Below, piece after piece: positions 1 through 9,411 of a DNA stretch of 64,000 nt. Below the pieces are notes generated by a model, which was not told the DNA's origin, did no database searches, and saw only the letters and a list, made by a program, of their open reading frames with translations. Source of the DNA: an uncultured Bacteroidales bacterium (GTDB taxonomy: Bacteria > Bacteroidota > Bacteroidia > Bacteroidales > UBA932); contig CAMVMG010000001.1 in assembly GCA_947168525.1 (NCBI GenBank), positions 62,001 through 126,000 on the forward strand. Reading direction: 5' to 3'. Position 1 is the first letter of the stretch; every line of letters begins with the position of its first letter. The translations under genes were made by a program, and so were the position numbers.

Positions 1-1053
1 GACTTCGTGCTCCAGAACAACGACGAGCTGCACATCGCCAGCAGTTTCGACCTCAAAGACCAGGGCACCATGACCATCAGCGGCCTGGTGAACAGGCCCG
101 GTACCTTCCCCTTCGCGGAGAACACCACCCTGGAAGACTTCATCATCCTTGCCGGCGGCCTGCAGGACGGTGCCTCCACCTCCCGTATCGATGTGACCCG
201 CCGCAAGAAAGATGCTTCCGGGCTGGTCGCCACCAGCGATATCGGCCAGCTATATTCCTTCGCGCTCAAGGATGGCCTTGTTGCCGACGGCAACAAAGAC
301 TTCGTCCTGGAACCCTATGACGAGGTAGTCGTGCACCAGAGTCCTTCCTATAATGTCCAGCGCCACTTCACCATCAACGGAGAAGTCAACTTCCCGGGCA
401 CCTATTCTATCACCTCCCGCGAGGAACGCGTGTCGGATCTGGTGAAAAAGGCCGGCGGCCTCACCCAGTTCGCCTATACCAAGGGAACCCGCCTTACCCG
501 CGTGGCTACCGCGGAAGAAATCCGTGTCGCCAATGAGATGGTGAATATCGTGGAAACCATGGCAGATTCCGTCGTGGTGGCTGCCCGTCAGGCTGTGGCC
601 GGCACCTTTAATGTAGCTATCGATCTGGATGCCGCCCTGGCCAATCCCGGCGGCGAGGCCGATGTGATCCTGCGCGAGGGCGATGTCCTGGATATCCCGG
701 TAGAGAGCAATGTCATCCGCATCCAGGGTGCCGTCAAGTTCCCCACCGCCGTTAATTACGATCCCAAAATGCGGGCCAAGGATTATGTCAACGCCGCTGG
801 CGGCTATTCGGAACGCGCCCGTCGCAGCAAGGCATATATCGTGAGCATGGGCGGCCGCGCCAAGCGGCTCCATCCCTGGACCAAAGTAGATCCGGGCTCG
901 GAAATCTTCGTCCCCGAGAAGGAGAAGAGGCAGCGGAGCGAATTCAACCCGGCCGTCCTTACAGCCATCGCTTCGACCGCCGCCTCCCTGGGTTCTCTGT
1001 CCATGAGTACCATCTATATTATCAGTTATATCAATAATAACAGCAAGAAATAA
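1..1053 (+). CDS. Polysaccharide export protein with SLBB domains (5' partial)
   Basis: The frame is open from base 1, so the N-terminus lies upstream of the window; the stop is at 1051-1053. The visible ~350 residues contain at least three SLBB-type segments, each opening with a pattern such as ISGLVNRPGTF (about visible residue 24), INGEVNFPGTY (about 124) and IQGAVKFPTAV (about 240). In the Wza/polysaccharide-export family these build the periplasmic part of an outer-membrane channel for capsule or exopolysaccharide. A short hydrophobic stretch lies at the C-terminus. The Wzz-like gene starts 13 bases downstream on the same strand, which supports a capsule/EPS operon. The GTG at 7 is internal, not a start. 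Confidence 0.85.
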   Translation, partial: DFVLQNNDELHIASSFDLKDQGTMTISGLVNRPGTFPFAENTTLEDFIILAGGLQDGASTSRIDVTRRKKDASGLVATSDIGQLYSFALKDGLVADGNKDFVLEPYDEVVVHQSPSYNVQRHFTINGEVNFPGTYSITSREERVSDLVKKAGGLTQFAYTKGTRLTRVATAEEIRVANEMVNIVETMADSVVVAARQAVAGTFNVAIDLDAALANPGGEADVILREGDVLDIPVESNVIRIQGAVKFPTAVNYDPKMRAKDYVNAAGGYSERARRSKAYIVSMGGRAKRLHPWTKVDPGSEIFVPEKEKRQRSEFNPAVLTAIASTAASLGSLSMSTIYIISYINNNSKK

Positions 1054-1066
1054 GACGAGTACCGCC

Positions 1067-2191
1067 ATGGAAGAGTATCAAGTCAACAACCCGCAGGTCC
1101 AGGACAGCGAAGAAGAGTTTGAGATAGACTGGATGGGCATCCTGACCAAGCTGCTGAAGCATTGGAAGCAGATATTCCTAATCAGTTTTATCTTCGGCGT
1201 GCTGGGCATCGTCTCCGCCCTTACCATGCAGCGTTACTACAATGTGACGCTCACCCTTGCGCCGGAACTTACCACCCGTACTTCCAGCAGCCTGAGCAGC
1301 ATTACCAGTATGCTGGGAATCGGCAACATGAGCATGGGCACCAATACGGATGCCATGAACATCACCCTGTTCCCGGAAATTTGCAAGAGCACCCCGTTCC
1401 TGGCAGACCTGCTGGACGTTCCTATCACTTCCTATGTTTCCGACAAGCAGAAAGAGGAAGGCGTGCAGCCCATGCACACCACCGTGTACAAGCACCTTTC
1501 CGGAGAAGACAAGGAGAAGAAAGGCCTGTCCAAATGGCTGGAGTCCCTGAAAAAAGACAAGGACGAAAAGCCCTATACCGGCGTAGCAGACGCCACCGAA
1601 CTACCCCAGAAGCAGGCTGCGGTGGTGAAGGCCCTCGGAGAAAGCATATCGGCCAACGTAGACAACAAGACCGGCATCACCACCATTTCGGTTACCATGG
1701 ACGACCGCATGATGGCTAAGCAACTGGCCGACACCGTGTGCAACCGCCTGCAGGTGTATGTGTCTAACTACCGCACCAAGAAGGCCACGGCCGACTATGA
1801 GTATTACTCCACTCTGGCCGAGGAAGCCCGGGAAGACCTGGTGAAAGCCCAGGCCGCCTATGCCCGTTCCGTAGACTACGACCGCAGTGTTATCCTCCAG
1901 AGTGCCAACTCGGAGAAGGAACGCCTTCGCAGCGAAGCCTCCCTGGCCAGCGAAATCTATTCCCAGATGGTCCAGCAGCGGGAGCTTGCCCGGGCCAAGA
2001 TTCAGGAAGAAAAGCCCGTATATGCCGTCGTTCAGCCGGCCACCCTGCCGCAGCGTGCCACCAACAGCCGCATGATGCGGGTGCTGGTGTGGGGATTTAT
2101 CGGCCTTTTCCTCTCCCTGGCCTGGTATGGTTTCGGAGCCGATTTCTTGAAGAAGATACATTCCGACGTCAAGGAAAAGATGGAGGAGTAG
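1067..2191 (+). CDS. Wzz-type polysaccharide chain-length determinant protein
   Basis: A 374-residue inner-membrane protein with the co-polymerase layout: a cytoplasmic N-terminus, a first membrane helix at about residues 37-55 (IFLISFIFGVLGIVSAL), a large periplasmic domain with a helical segment (about 245-310), and a second helix near the C-terminus (VLVWGFIGLFLSLAWYGF) ending in a short basic tail. There is no kinase domain. Family members set polymer length in Wzy-dependent polysaccharide synthesis and pair with SLBB export proteins, as here (13-base gap upstream). The ATG at 1067 is the only sensible start. Confidence 0.85.
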   Translation: MEEYQVNNPQVQDSEEEFEIDWMGILTKLLKHWKQIFLISFIFGVLGIVSALTMQRYYNVTLTLAPELTTRTSSSLSSITSMLGIGNMSMGTNTDAMNITLFPEICKSTPFLADLLDVPITSYVSDKQKEEGVQPMHTTVYKHLSGEDKEKKGLSKWLESLKKDKDEKPYTGVADATELPQKQAAVVKALGESISANVDNKTGITTISVTMDDRMMAKQLADTVCNRLQVYVSNYRTKKATADYEYYSTLAEEAREDLVKAQAAYARSVDYDRSVILQSANSEKERLRSEASLASEIYSQMVQQRELARAKIQEEKPVYAVVQPATLPQRATNSRMMRVLVWGFIGLFLSLAWYGFGADFLKKIHSDVKEKMEE

Positions 2192-2252
2192 TAGCCCTTC
2201 CGGCTGCGGTGGCCCCCTTTTTGTATTGCCTGTTGGAAAACACCCGGAAAAG

Positions 2253-3455
2253 ATGAAAAGACTGATGGTTTTTTTGTCAGTGGCGACGATAGCTGCCCTG
2301 GCATTCGCAGGATGCACCAAGTTCATTCCGTCGGACAGGCACGGCGGGGAAGTTCCCAGTAATCCGTCCCGCCCCGGGGGTAACGGACAGCCGCAGCAGG
2401 GTATCACTCCCACTGAGTGCAACTGGGGCATCACATATGTGGGCCGCTCCGATTATCAGGAGGCCGACGGCACCGTGTCCCGCGTGGAGGAATTCCGCTT
2501 CAATTATCCCGGAAATGCCTATTTCATCGTCCGCAGCATAACGGATGCGGATTTCCGCGACTGGTATGACAGCGACGTCAAAGCTTTCCTGGAAGGGGAG
2601 GTGAGCGACGTCGTCACCCTGGCCGAGAACAACAACCAGAAGTTCTACGAGAACACCAACGTAGTGTTCAACAAGTCTGTGGACCATGTTTACTTCGACC
2701 TGCTCATCCATGGGGATTACACCACCTATATGATTGAAATTACCACGGACGGAAAGGCCAGCGGCAACTATGCCAGACTCCGCCATACCGTAGAGGAAGA
2801 AACGCCGGTGGAGGCCTATCTCAAGTGGATCGGCAAGTGGACCGTGGGGAACGGCAAGGCCGGATACGAGATTGAGGTTAGTGCATGCGAGGCCAATTAT
2901 CTCTATTACATCGATGGCTGGGAAACCGGCGAGGCCGTACAGGAGCAGATGAACATGGACCGCGACTGGCTGTATGCCCGTTTCCTTAAGGAGGACGGCA
3001 ACCTGTACTTCTATGGCCAGTACCTGATGAGTTACGAAGACGAGGCCCTGGGCACCTATGTAGACCAGATGTTCGTGGGAACCTACCTCACCTCCACCTC
3101 CGACGCCAACGGCCTCGTGGATGAGGAAGGTGCGGACTACAATTACAACATCGCCCATACCGCCGTGCAGGAAGACGGCAGCATCCGCATTGTCCCGGAA
3201 TCCTTCACCTTCGACAACGGGTTCGAGGCTACTTACCACACCATGCGCTATTCCCGCTACTGCTATGACGAAAAAAACTGGGTCCACTACAACAACAGTG
3301 GTGTTCCGTCGTTCCCGCTGGTGATGCAGGCCTCTGCCGGCACCAAGTCGGCCGTGAAGGTTCCTCAGCGGCGCATTGCCTCCAAGGAAGCCCTCCGGCG
3401 CGTACAGCTTACGCCGCATGTCCCGCGTCAGCCGCGCAGCTACAAAGGGGAATAA
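2253..3455 (+). CDS. Predicted lipoprotein of unknown function
   Basis: A start at ATG 2253 (rather than TTG 2226) gives an N-terminus [20 protein letters not shown] followed by Cys, a clear lipoprotein signal with lipobox AFAGC. Mature residues are acid- and aromatic-rich and probably beta-structured, with several YxxY and tryptophan-containing segments. The C-terminal 40 residues are basic and proline-rich ([19 protein letters not shown]). I do not recognise the family. It lies 60 bases after the Wzz-like gene and 11 bases before cysS, so it may be a surface lipoprotein at the end of the polysaccharide operon. Confidence 0.7.
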   Translation: MKRLMVFLSVATIAALAFAGCTKFIPSDRHGGEVPSNPSRPGGNGQPQQGITPTECNWGITYVGRSDYQEADGTVSRVEEFRFNYPGNAYFIVRSITDADFRDWYDSDVKAFLEGEVSDVVTLAENNNQKFYENTNVVFNKSVDHVYFDLLIHGDYTTYMIEITTDGKASGNYARLRHTVEEETPVEAYLKWIGKWTVGNGKAGYEIEVSACEANYLYYIDGWETGEAVQEQMNMDRDWLYARFLKEDGNLYFYGQYLMSYEDEALGTYVDQMFVGTYLTSTSDANGLVDEEGADYNYNIAHTAVQEDGSIRIVPESFTFDNGFEATYHTMRYSRYCYDEKNWVHYNNSGVPSFPLVMQASAGTKSAVKVPQRRIASKEALRRVQLTPHVPRQPRSYKGE

Positions 3456-3466
3456 ACGAGCAAGTT

Positions 3467-4972
3467 ATGAGACCACTTTACCTGACCAATACACTTACCC
3501 GGAATAAGGAACTGTTCAAACCCATCCATGAAGGACATGTGGGCATGTATGTCTGCGGCCCTACTGTCTATGGAGACGCCCATCTGGGCCACGCCCGCCC
3601 CGGCGTCACCTATGACGTCCTGTTCCGCCTGCTGAAATACCTGGGCTACAAAGTACGCTATGTGCGCAACATCACGGATGTGGGGCATCTGGAGCATGAT
3701 GCAGATGAAGGGGAGGACAAGATTGCCAAGAAAGCCCGATTGGAGCAGCTGGAGCCCATGGAGGTGGTGCAGTATTATACAGAGCGCTATCATGAGGCCA
3801 TGCGGCTTCTCAACGTGGAATCCCCTTCCATCGAGCCCCGCGCTTCCGGTCACATCATCGAACAGATAGAAACTGTCAAGAAAATCCTGGCGGCCGGCTA
3901 CGCCTACGAATCCAACGGATCGGTCTATTTCGACGTGGAGAAATACAACCGGGACCATCATTACGGTATCCTTTCCGGCCGCTCCCTGGAGGCCACCCTG
4001 GAGGGCACCCGCTCGCTGGATGGCCAGAGTGACAAAAAGGCCCCGTACGATTTTGCCATCTGGAAAAAGGCGGAACCGGAGCACATCATGCGCTGGCCTT
4101 CTCCCTGGGGAGAGGGTTTTCCGGGCTGGCACCTGGAATGCTCTGTGATGGGAGAGAAATACCTGGGCCGGGAGTTCGATATCCACGGTGGCGGCATGGA
4201 CCTGATGTTCCCGCACCACGAGTGCGAAATTGCCCAGAATGTCGCTTCCCGCGGAACCGGCGGCGTACACTACTGGGTGCACAACAATATGATTACCATC
4301 AACGGACAGAAGATGGGCAAGTCGCTGGGGAACTTTATCACGCTTCCGGAACTGTTCAGCGGAAATCATCCCGCCCTGGACCAGGCCTATACGCCCATGA
4401 CCGTCCGTTTCTTCATCCTGCAGGCCCATTACCGCAGCACGCTGGATTTCTCCAACGAGGCCCTGCAGGCGGCCGAAAAGGGCTATAAACGCCTGATGCA
4501 GGCCTGGAGAGCCCTGGGAGAGGGGAAGGCGACTGAGCCTTTCTCCTCCGCAGAGATAAAGGCCGATGCTCTGGAGAAAGGCTCAGCCGCTTCCCCTGCC
4601 GTGAAAGCCATCGTCGAGGCCGTGGAAGAGGCTCTGTGCGACGACCTTAACACGCCGGTGGCCATCGCCCACCTGTTCGATGCCGTCAAGCTGGTCAATG
4701 GAGGAGCGCTGTCGCCGGAAGACAAATCGGCGCTTGCAGGGCTGTTCAACCAGGTGGTAGGCGGCGTCCTGGGCCTGAAAGACGAGGAAGCCGGCGCCTC
4801 CGGCAAGGCGGAAAAAGCCCTGGAAGGGGTGATGGAGCTGGTACTGGAAAACCGCAAGAAGGCCCGGGAAGAGAAAAACTGGGCGGAGAGCGACAGGATC
4901 AGAGACCTGCTGGCCTCGTTCGGCATAACGGTAAAAGACACCAAAGAAGGCGCTACATGGACACTGGACTAA
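3467..4972 (+). CDS. cysS: Cysteinyl-tRNA synthetase
   Basis: Class I aminoacyl-tRNA synthetase that charges tRNA-Cys. The 501-residue protein has Cys30 in YVCGPTVY, the HIGH motif as HLGHAR (39-44), zinc ligands at Cys225 and in HHECE (about 250-254), and the KMSKS loop as KMGKS (282-286). The C-terminal helical region (about 340-400) contains an alanine/lysine-rich stretch with KADA, encoded by a palindromic E-type insert at 4522-4596 (residues about 352-377), in a part of CysS that tolerates length variation. The last 16 bases overlap the start of xth. Confidence 0.97.
   Translation: MRPLYLTNTLTRNKELFKPIHEGHVGMYVCGPTVYGDAHLGHARPGVTYDVLFRLLKYLGYKVRYVRNITDVGHLEHDADEGEDKIAKKARLEQLEPMEVVQYYTERYHEAMRLLNVESPSIEPRASGHIIEQIETVKKILAAGYAYESNGSVYFDVEKYNRDHHYGILSGRSLEATLEGTRSLDGQSDKKAPYDFAIWKKAEPEHIMRWPSPWGEGFPGWHLECSVMGEKYLGREFDIHGGGMDLMFPHHECEIAQNVASRGTGGVHYWVHNNMITINGQKMGKSLGNFITLPELFSGNHPALDQAYTPMTVRFFILQAHYRSTLDFSNEALQAAEKGYKRLMQAWRALGEGKATEPFSSAEIKADALEKGSAASPAVKAIVEAVEEALCDDLNTPVAIAHLFDAVKLVNGGALSPEDKSALAGLFNQVVGGVLGLKDEEAGASGKAEKALEGVMELVLENRKKAREEKNWAESDRIRDLLASFGITVKDTKEGATWTLD
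4522..4596 (+). repeat. E-type palindromic element E5, in frame inside cysS
   Basis: The left arm (4522-4546) and right arm (4573-4596) are near-perfect inverted repeats: 14 bp next to the loop (CTGAGCCTTTCTCC), an internal mismatch of 3-4 bases, then 7 more bp (GGGGAAG). The sense-strand loop holds GCA-GAGATAAAGGCCGA-TGC, which matches the apex of the four other E elements. It is read in frame as part of CysS, giving IKADALEKG in the middle. Confidence 0.8.
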
Positions 4973-5715
4973 AGTTCATCTCCTGGAATGTCAACGGTCT
5001 GCGGGCCGTAGCGGGCAAAGGCTTTGCCGATACTTTCGTGGCCTTGGATGCAGATTTTTTCTGTCTCCAGGAGACCAAACTGCAGGCAGGACAGCTGGAC
5101 CTGGAATTCCCCGGTTATCAGTCTTATTGGAACTACGCCGACAAAAAAGGTTATTCTGGAACGGCGGTCTATACCCGCCACACCCCGCTCAGCGTCCGTT
5201 ACGGCATGGGTGTGGAAGAACACGACCATGAAGGCCGCCTGATCACCCTGGAGTATGAACGTTTCTATCTGGTCTGCGCCTATGTTCCCAACTCGCAGGA
5301 CGGGCTTCGGCGCCTGGATTACCGGATGCGCTGGGAAGATGACCTGCGGGCATACCTTTGCTCCCTGGGAAAACCGGTGGTCTTCTGCGGAGATCTCAAT
5401 GTGGCCCATCAGGAGATAGACCTGAAAAATCCGGCCACCAATCATTTCAATGCGGGCTTCACCGACGAGGAACGCGCCCAGTTCTCGGCCCTGCTGGCGG
5501 CCGGGTTCATCGACACCTGGCGCTTCCAGCACCCGGAAGAAGTCAAATATTCCTGGTGGAGTTACCGCATGAACGCCCGCGCCCGGAACGCGGGCTGGCG
5601 GATCGATTATTTTGTGGTGTCGGAGGCCCTCAGGGACCGGATTGTGTCCACGGACATCCACAATGAGATATACGGGTCGGACCATTGCCCGGCAGAACTT
5701 GTACTCAACCTTTAA
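4957..5715 (+). CDS. xth: Exodeoxyribonuclease III (Xth family AP endonuclease)
   Basis: A 252-residue member of the exonuclease III/APE1 family, which cleaves DNA at abasic sites and removes 3' blocks in base excision repair. Visible signatures are SWNVNGLRA at the N-terminus, LQETK (metal-binding Glu), [12 protein letters not shown] (catalytic Asp/Asn), [14 protein letters not shown] and the C-terminal GSDHCP (catalytic Asp-His). The length is normal. The ATG at 4957 overlaps the 3' end of cysS by 16 bases, suggesting translational coupling. Confidence 0.95.
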   Translation: MDTGLKFISWNVNGLRAVAGKGFADTFVALDADFFCLQETKLQAGQLDLEFPGYQSYWNYADKKGYSGTAVYTRHTPLSVRYGMGVEEHDHEGRLITLEYERFYLVCAYVPNSQDGLRRLDYRMRWEDDLRAYLCSLGKPVVFCGDLNVAHQEIDLKNPATNHFNAGFTDEERAQFSALLAAGFIDTWRFQHPEEVKYSWWSYRMNARARNAGWRIDYFVVSEALRDRIVSTDIHNEIYGSDHCPAELVLNL

Positions 5716-5726
5716 ATCTAACTGAT

Positions 5727-6332
5727 ATGGAACGCAGACTTAACTTTCAAAAGACCTTGTCAGACGGTGTGAACCTGGGCATCAAGAACATCGCCAACCT
5801 CCTGCTGATGGCATTCCTGTTCCTGATTACCTTCTGGATTCCTTATCTGAATGTGGGTACCACTATTGGCTTCTACAAGAACATCATAGCCCTGAGCAAG
5901 GGTGAGGAAATCGTGCCCACCAGCATTTTCAGCAAAAGCAATTTCAAGAACCTGGGTGATTTCTTTCTGCTGTTCGGCCTCCAGACCGCCGGCATCGCCG
6001 CTGCCGCAGCTTTCTTGCTGTTCCCGGCCATGGTCGTGAGCCTGGCCTGGCAGTTTGCCATGTATATCTTCCTGGACAAGGGAACCTCTCCGCTCGAGTC
6101 GCTTAGCCTGAGCTATAACGCTACCTTGGGCGAGAAGTGGACACTGTTCTTCGTGTATCTGGCATGCAGTCTTCTCATCGGTCTTGTTGTGGGTCTGCTG
6201 GCTGCCATTCCCAAGGTGGGCGCCATCCTGGCATTCCTGGGTATGCTGGCCGGCCTGGCCATCGTGATCGGCATCGAGGCAACGCTCTATAAGTATTTCT
6301 CCTCCAAACTGGAGGAAAAGCCTGCAGAATAA
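5727..6332 (+). CDS. Integral membrane protein of unknown function
   Basis: The ATG at 5727 (MERRLNFQKTLSDG) is preferred over upstream alternatives inside xth. The 201-residue protein has about four hydrophobic helices: LLLMAFLFLITFWIPYL, a long alanine-rich one around GIAAAAAFLLFPAMVV, LACSLLIGLVVGLLAAI and LGMLAGLAIVIGIEA. It ends in a short charged tail. I cannot assign a family or function. It starts 11 bases after xth and ends directly against the threonine aldolase gene, so it is probably co-transcribed. Confidence 0.75.
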   Translation: MERRLNFQKTLSDGVNLGIKNIANLLLMAFLFLITFWIPYLNVGTTIGFYKNIIALSKGEEIVPTSIFSKSNFKNLGDFFLLFGLQTAGIAAAAAFLLFPAMVVSLAWQFAMYIFLDKGTSPLESLSLSYNATLGEKWTLFFVYLACSLLIGLVVGLLAAIPKVGAILAFLGMLAGLAIVIGIEATLYKYFSSKLEEKPAE

Positions 6333-7361
6333 ATGCTGTCCTTTACCTGTGATTACAACGAGGGGGCGCATCCGGCCATCCTGGAGCGCCTCCTTGCTAC
6401 CAATCTGGAGCAGGAGCCCGGATATGGTTTCGACCGTTTTTCCCTGTCGGCCAAGGATCGTATCCGCAAAGCCCTGGGCCGGGAAGAGGCCGATGTATAC
6501 CTGCTCACCGGAGGCACCCAGACTAACTCCACCATCATTGCCGCCCTGCTCAGGGAGTACGAGGGCGCTGTTGCGGCCGCCACCGGGCACATCGCCGTGC
6601 ATGAGGCCGGTGCCGTGGAATATACTGGTCACAAAGTACTCACCATTCCACAGAAGCAGGGAAAGATGGAAGCATCGGCCCTGGAATCTTTCCTGGATGG
6701 CTTCTACGCAGAGCCCGCCTTCGATCACATGGTGTTTCCCGGCTTGGTCTATATTTCTTTCCCCACGGAATACGGGACACTGTACACCCGGGCAGAGCTG
6801 GAAGCCCTCCATGCCGTGTGCCGCAAGTACAACCTGCCGCTTTATATAGACGGTGCCCGTCTGGGATATGGCTTGATGAGCCGTTCCTGCGATTTCACCT
6901 TCCAGGAGTTGGCAGCACTCTGCGACGTGTTCACCATCGGGGGAACCAAGGTGGGAGCCCTCTGCGGAGAGGCTGTGGTGTTCCCGCACGGCGGAGCCCC
7001 TGCGCATCTTTTCACCTCCATCAAACAGCACGGCGCCCTGCTGGCCAAAGGCCGGCTGCTGGGTGTCCAGTTCGACACCCTGTTCACGGACGGCCTCTAT
7101 TTCCAGATTAGCCGTCATGCCATCGACATGGCCGGGCAGATCAAGGCGATGTTCCTGAAAAAGGGATATGAACTTTTCCTGGATTCTCCCACCAACCAGC
7201 AGTTTGTGCTGCTGGACAAGGAAACAATGGCCGCTCTGGAAGGAAAGGTGGCTTACGAAGTCTGGGAGCAGAGCCCGGATGGCCGCACGGTGGTGCGCTT
7301 TGCTACCAGTTGGGCTACCACGCCGGAGCAAATAGCGGCTTTGGAGGCGCTGTTGCCCTAG
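6333..7361 (+). CDS. Low-specificity L-threonine aldolase family, PLP-dependent
   Basis: A fold-type I PLP enzyme of the beta-eliminating lyase/threonine aldolase family (342 residues), expected to split L-threonine or allo-threonine into glycine and acetaldehyde. Signatures: a glycine-rich cofactor region LTGGTQTN (about 58-65), aspartate Asp173 in YIDGARLG, and the Schiff-base lysine Lys206 in TIGGTKVGAL. The start immediately follows the stop of the membrane protein. The stop overlaps, in convergent orientation, the end of the small membrane exporter gene. A tyrosine phenol-lyase-type activity is less likely at this length. Confidence 0.85.
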   Translation: MLSFTCDYNEGAHPAILERLLATNLEQEPGYGFDRFSLSAKDRIRKALGREEADVYLLTGGTQTNSTIIAALLREYEGAVAAATGHIAVHEAGAVEYTGHKVLTIPQKQGKMEASALESFLDGFYAEPAFDHMVFPGLVYISFPTEYGTLYTRAELEALHAVCRKYNLPLYIDGARLGYGLMSRSCDFTFQELAALCDVFTIGGTKVGALCGEAVVFPHGGAPAHLFTSIKQHGALLAKGRLLGVQFDTLFTDGLYFQISRHAIDMAGQIKAMFLKKGYELFLDSPTNQQFVLLDKETMAALEGKVAYEVWEQSPDGRTVVRFATSWATTPEQIAALEALLP

Positions 7362-7822
7362 AATATCAGTTTGAAGACGCCCAGAGAGGCGGCGAGCATA
7401 ATGGCGCCGGCCAGCAGGACGCCCAGCAGGATGTACAGGACGCTCTTTTTGAAGTCCATGTCCAGGATGCTGGCGGCCAGCGTGCCGGTCCAGGCCCCTG
7501 TTCCGGGCAGCGGAATGCCTACGAACAGCAGCAGGGCTATATACAGCCCGTACCCCGCTTTGGCTTCCAGCTTCCGTCCTCCCTTTTCCCCTTTCTGCAA
7601 GCACCAGGTGAAGAACTTACCGATATATTTCTTGTCCTTGCCCCATTCCAGGATGCGGCGCGCGAACAGGAAAATAAACGGGACGGGAATCATGTTGCCA
7701 ATGACGGAAACGATGATGGACGGCACGATGGGCAGGTCGAAGCCGACAGCATAGGGGATGGCTCCGCGCAGTTCGATGAGCGGGACCATGGAAATCAGGA
7801 AGACAATCAGGTATTTCTTCAT
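7358..7822 (-). CDS. Small multidrug export family membrane protein
   Basis: A 154-residue membrane protein with the pattern of the Pfam small multi-drug export family: an N-terminal segment with VPLIELRGAIPYAVG, a second helix IVPSIIVSVIGNMIPVPFIFLF, a central basic region, and a glycine/proline-rich segment VGIPLPGTGAWTGTLAA before the last helix. The family name comes from weak evidence, and transport activity is unproven for most members. The start overlaps the stop of the DUF6913-like gene by ATGA, so it is the last gene of a three-gene operon with the PfkB kinase. Confidence 0.8.
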   Translation of the reverse strand: MKKYLIVFLISMVPLIELRGAIPYAVGFDLPIVPSIIVSVIGNMIPVPFIFLFARRILEWGKDKKYIGKFFTWCLQKGEKGGRKLEAKAGYGLYIALLLFVGIPLPGTGAWTGTLAASILDMDFKKSVLYILLGVLLAGAIMLAASLGVFKLIF

Positions 7823-8343
7823 CGGATTTTCTCTAATAAGTTGACGATTTCCCGGAAAGCATTGGCCTGGGAAAGGGGGCTTCCCGGCGGATCCAGGGCG
7901 ACGAGGTCGAAGATATTTCCGGAGAGTTGCTCCCTGCCCACCTTGAAGCGGGCCGTGGAACAGCGGACCATGTATTCCAGGGGATAGTTGACGGTGGGAA
8001 AAAGCGACAGCAGCAGGTCTGGATTGCCATCCAGCATGATCCGGGCTTTCTCCCGGGAAGGGCGGCCGTACCAGTTGAGGTCTTTCCGGAGCACTGTGGT
8101 GTTGATGCTGGTGATGAGGCGCTCCCCTTTGGCGATTTTCCGGAAATCGAAGAAAAAGATGTCACCCTTGATACCCTTTTCCCGGTAAAAGGCCAGGATG
8201 GCGTTTTTGCAGCTGTCGAATCCGGGGTCTTCCACGTCGATAAATGCCACGGCCGATTTTACCGCCTGCAGGGGAAGCAGGCCGGTGGGCTGTCTGGAGG
8301 CGGCTTTCTTGAGGCTGTGCCGACGCAGGAAGTCTTTGATCAT
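7819..8343 (-). CDS. DUF6913-like conserved hypothetical protein
   Basis: A 174-residue soluble protein of a type I associate with Bacteroidota (DUF6913-like). It has no signal peptide. Visible features are a basic N-terminus, an alternating hydrophobic core (AVAFIDVED, DIFFFDFRK) and a C-terminal PGSPLSQANAF. Function is unknown. It lies between a PfkB-family kinase (4-base overlap) and the small membrane exporter, both on the same strand. Confidence 0.7.
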   Translation of the reverse strand: MIKDFLRRHSLKKAASRQPTGLLPLQAVKSAVAFIDVEDPGFDSCKNAILAFYREKGIKGDIFFFDFRKIAKGERLITSINTTVLRKDLNWYGRPSREKARIMLDGNPDLLLSLFPTVNYPLEYMVRCSTARFKVGREQLSGNIFDLVALDPPGSPLSQANAFREIVNLLEKIR

Positions 8344-9341
8344 GACTGGGGACTGTTAGCGGCGATGAGGGCGCGGATTTCTTCCTTGGCCGCCCGCCAG
8401 CGGGGGATATCGATCTTGGTCCCGATCACTTCCACCACCTTGGCGGCGATGATGGAGCCTATTTCTCCACAGACTCTCAGGGGCATGCCCAGCGAATGAG
8501 CATACAGGAAGCCGGCGGCATAGGTGTCTCCGGCGCCGGTAGCATCTACAGGAGTGGCCGGCCAGGGCTCGATGAAGTGGAAATCCTCCCCGCTCTTGAC
8601 CATCGACCCTTCCTTTCCCACCTTCACCACGGCAATCCGGCAGTGCCGGGCCAGTTCGTCGATGGCCTCCCGGGGCTCCATCTTGGTAAAGGCTTTGGCC
8701 TCTGACTCATTGGCAAAGACAATGTCCACATAGTTTTCAACCAGGTTGTGGAAGAAGGCGTCGTTGGATTCCACCACATTGTAGGAAGCCATGTCGATGG
8801 AGATGGTGCAGCCGGCGGCTTTGGCCAGGCGGGCGGCCTTTGAGATAAGTTCCTGGTTCTGGACCAGATAGCCTTCGATATGGAAATAATCGTAGCCTTC
8901 GAAGAACGACAGATCCAGATCCTCCGGCCCCAGCTCCAGCGTGGCGCCCATGTAGTCTGCGAAGGTGCGCTCCGCGTTGGCTCCGGTGATGAACACCATG
9001 CACCGGCCGGACGACTTCTGGCCGTAGAGCATCTGGGCGCGTACCCCGTACTGCTCCATCGTGCTTTTGAACAGGTTGCCCAGATCGTCGTTGCCGATCT
9101 TGCCCAGGAAGCCCGACTCCATGCCGAAGATGGCCGTGCAGGTGATGGTGTTGGCGGCGCTGCCGCCCGGTACATACTTCACGCCATACTCTTTCAGGGC
9201 CTCCCAGATGCGGTCTCCGGTTTCCATGTCTACATGCTGCATGCTGCCCAGCGGAAGGTGGTACTTCCTCAGCAGAGAGTCGTCCGGGAGCACTGCCAGG
9301 ATGTCGGTGAGGGCATTGCCGATTCCGAGGATGGATTTCAT
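8340..9341 (-). CDS. PfkB-family sugar/nucleoside kinase (adenosine kinase-like)
   Basis: The start is ATG 9341 (MKSILGIGNALTDILA); the longer open frame upstream crosses the promoter region and lacks family similarity. The 333-residue protein has the ribokinase/adenosine-kinase fold: an N-terminal G-N-A-L-T-D substrate motif, GGSAANT (PfkB motif 1), and the C-terminal anion-hole and catalytic-base motif DATGAGDTYAAGF. Substrate is uncertain; similar Bacteroidota proteins are annotated as adenosine kinase. A TATTTTTG box lies at 9367-9374, with the divergent membrane protein gene on the other side. Confidence 0.85.
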   Translation of the reverse strand: MKSILGIGNALTDILAVLPDDSLLRKYHLPLGSMQHVDMETGDRIWEALKEYGVKYVPGGSAANTITCTAIFGMESGFLGKIGNDDLGNLFKSTMEQYGVRAQMLYGQKSSGRCMVFITGANAERTFADYMGATLELGPEDLDLSFFEGYDYFHIEGYLVQNQELISKAARLAKAAGCTISIDMASYNVVESNDAFFHNLVENYVDIVFANESEAKAFTKMEPREAIDELARHCRIAVVKVGKEGSMVKSGEDFHFIEPWPATPVDATGAGDTYAAGFLYAHSLGMPLRVCGEIGSIIAAKVVEVIGTKIDIPRWRAAKEEIRALIAANSPQS

Positions 9342-9366
9342 AGCCGAAATGTTTGTCGTTAATTTA

Positions 9367-9374
9367 CAAAAATA
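9367..9374 (-). promoter_or_regulatory. Bacteroidota -7 box for the PfkB kinase operon
   Basis: On the minus strand this reads TATTTTTG, matching TAnnTTTG, 25 bases before the ATG at 9341. No good -33 TTTG is visible. Confidence 0.5.
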
Positions 9375-9397
9375 GCTATTTTTTGCCGTTTTTCCAT

Positions 9398-9405
9398 TAT
9401 CTTTG
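9398..9405 (+). promoter_or_regulatory. -7 box directly before the LPG-synthase-like gene (near-leaderless)
   Basis: TATCTTTG is followed by six bases and then the ATG at 9412. With normal Bacteroidota spacing, transcription would begin within a few bases of the start codon. Confidence 0.55.
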
Positions 9406-9411
9406 CTATCT

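Noticed and set aside
250..1068. Long minus-strand open frames opposite real genes (for example opposite the SLBB gene, parC, uvrA and recQ)
   Set aside because: They are antisense shadows of GC-rich genes and show no family motifs.
2195..2225. Terminator after the Wzz-like gene
   Set aside because: A T-run is present at 2218-2223 but the preceding GC-rich bases form only a poor stem.
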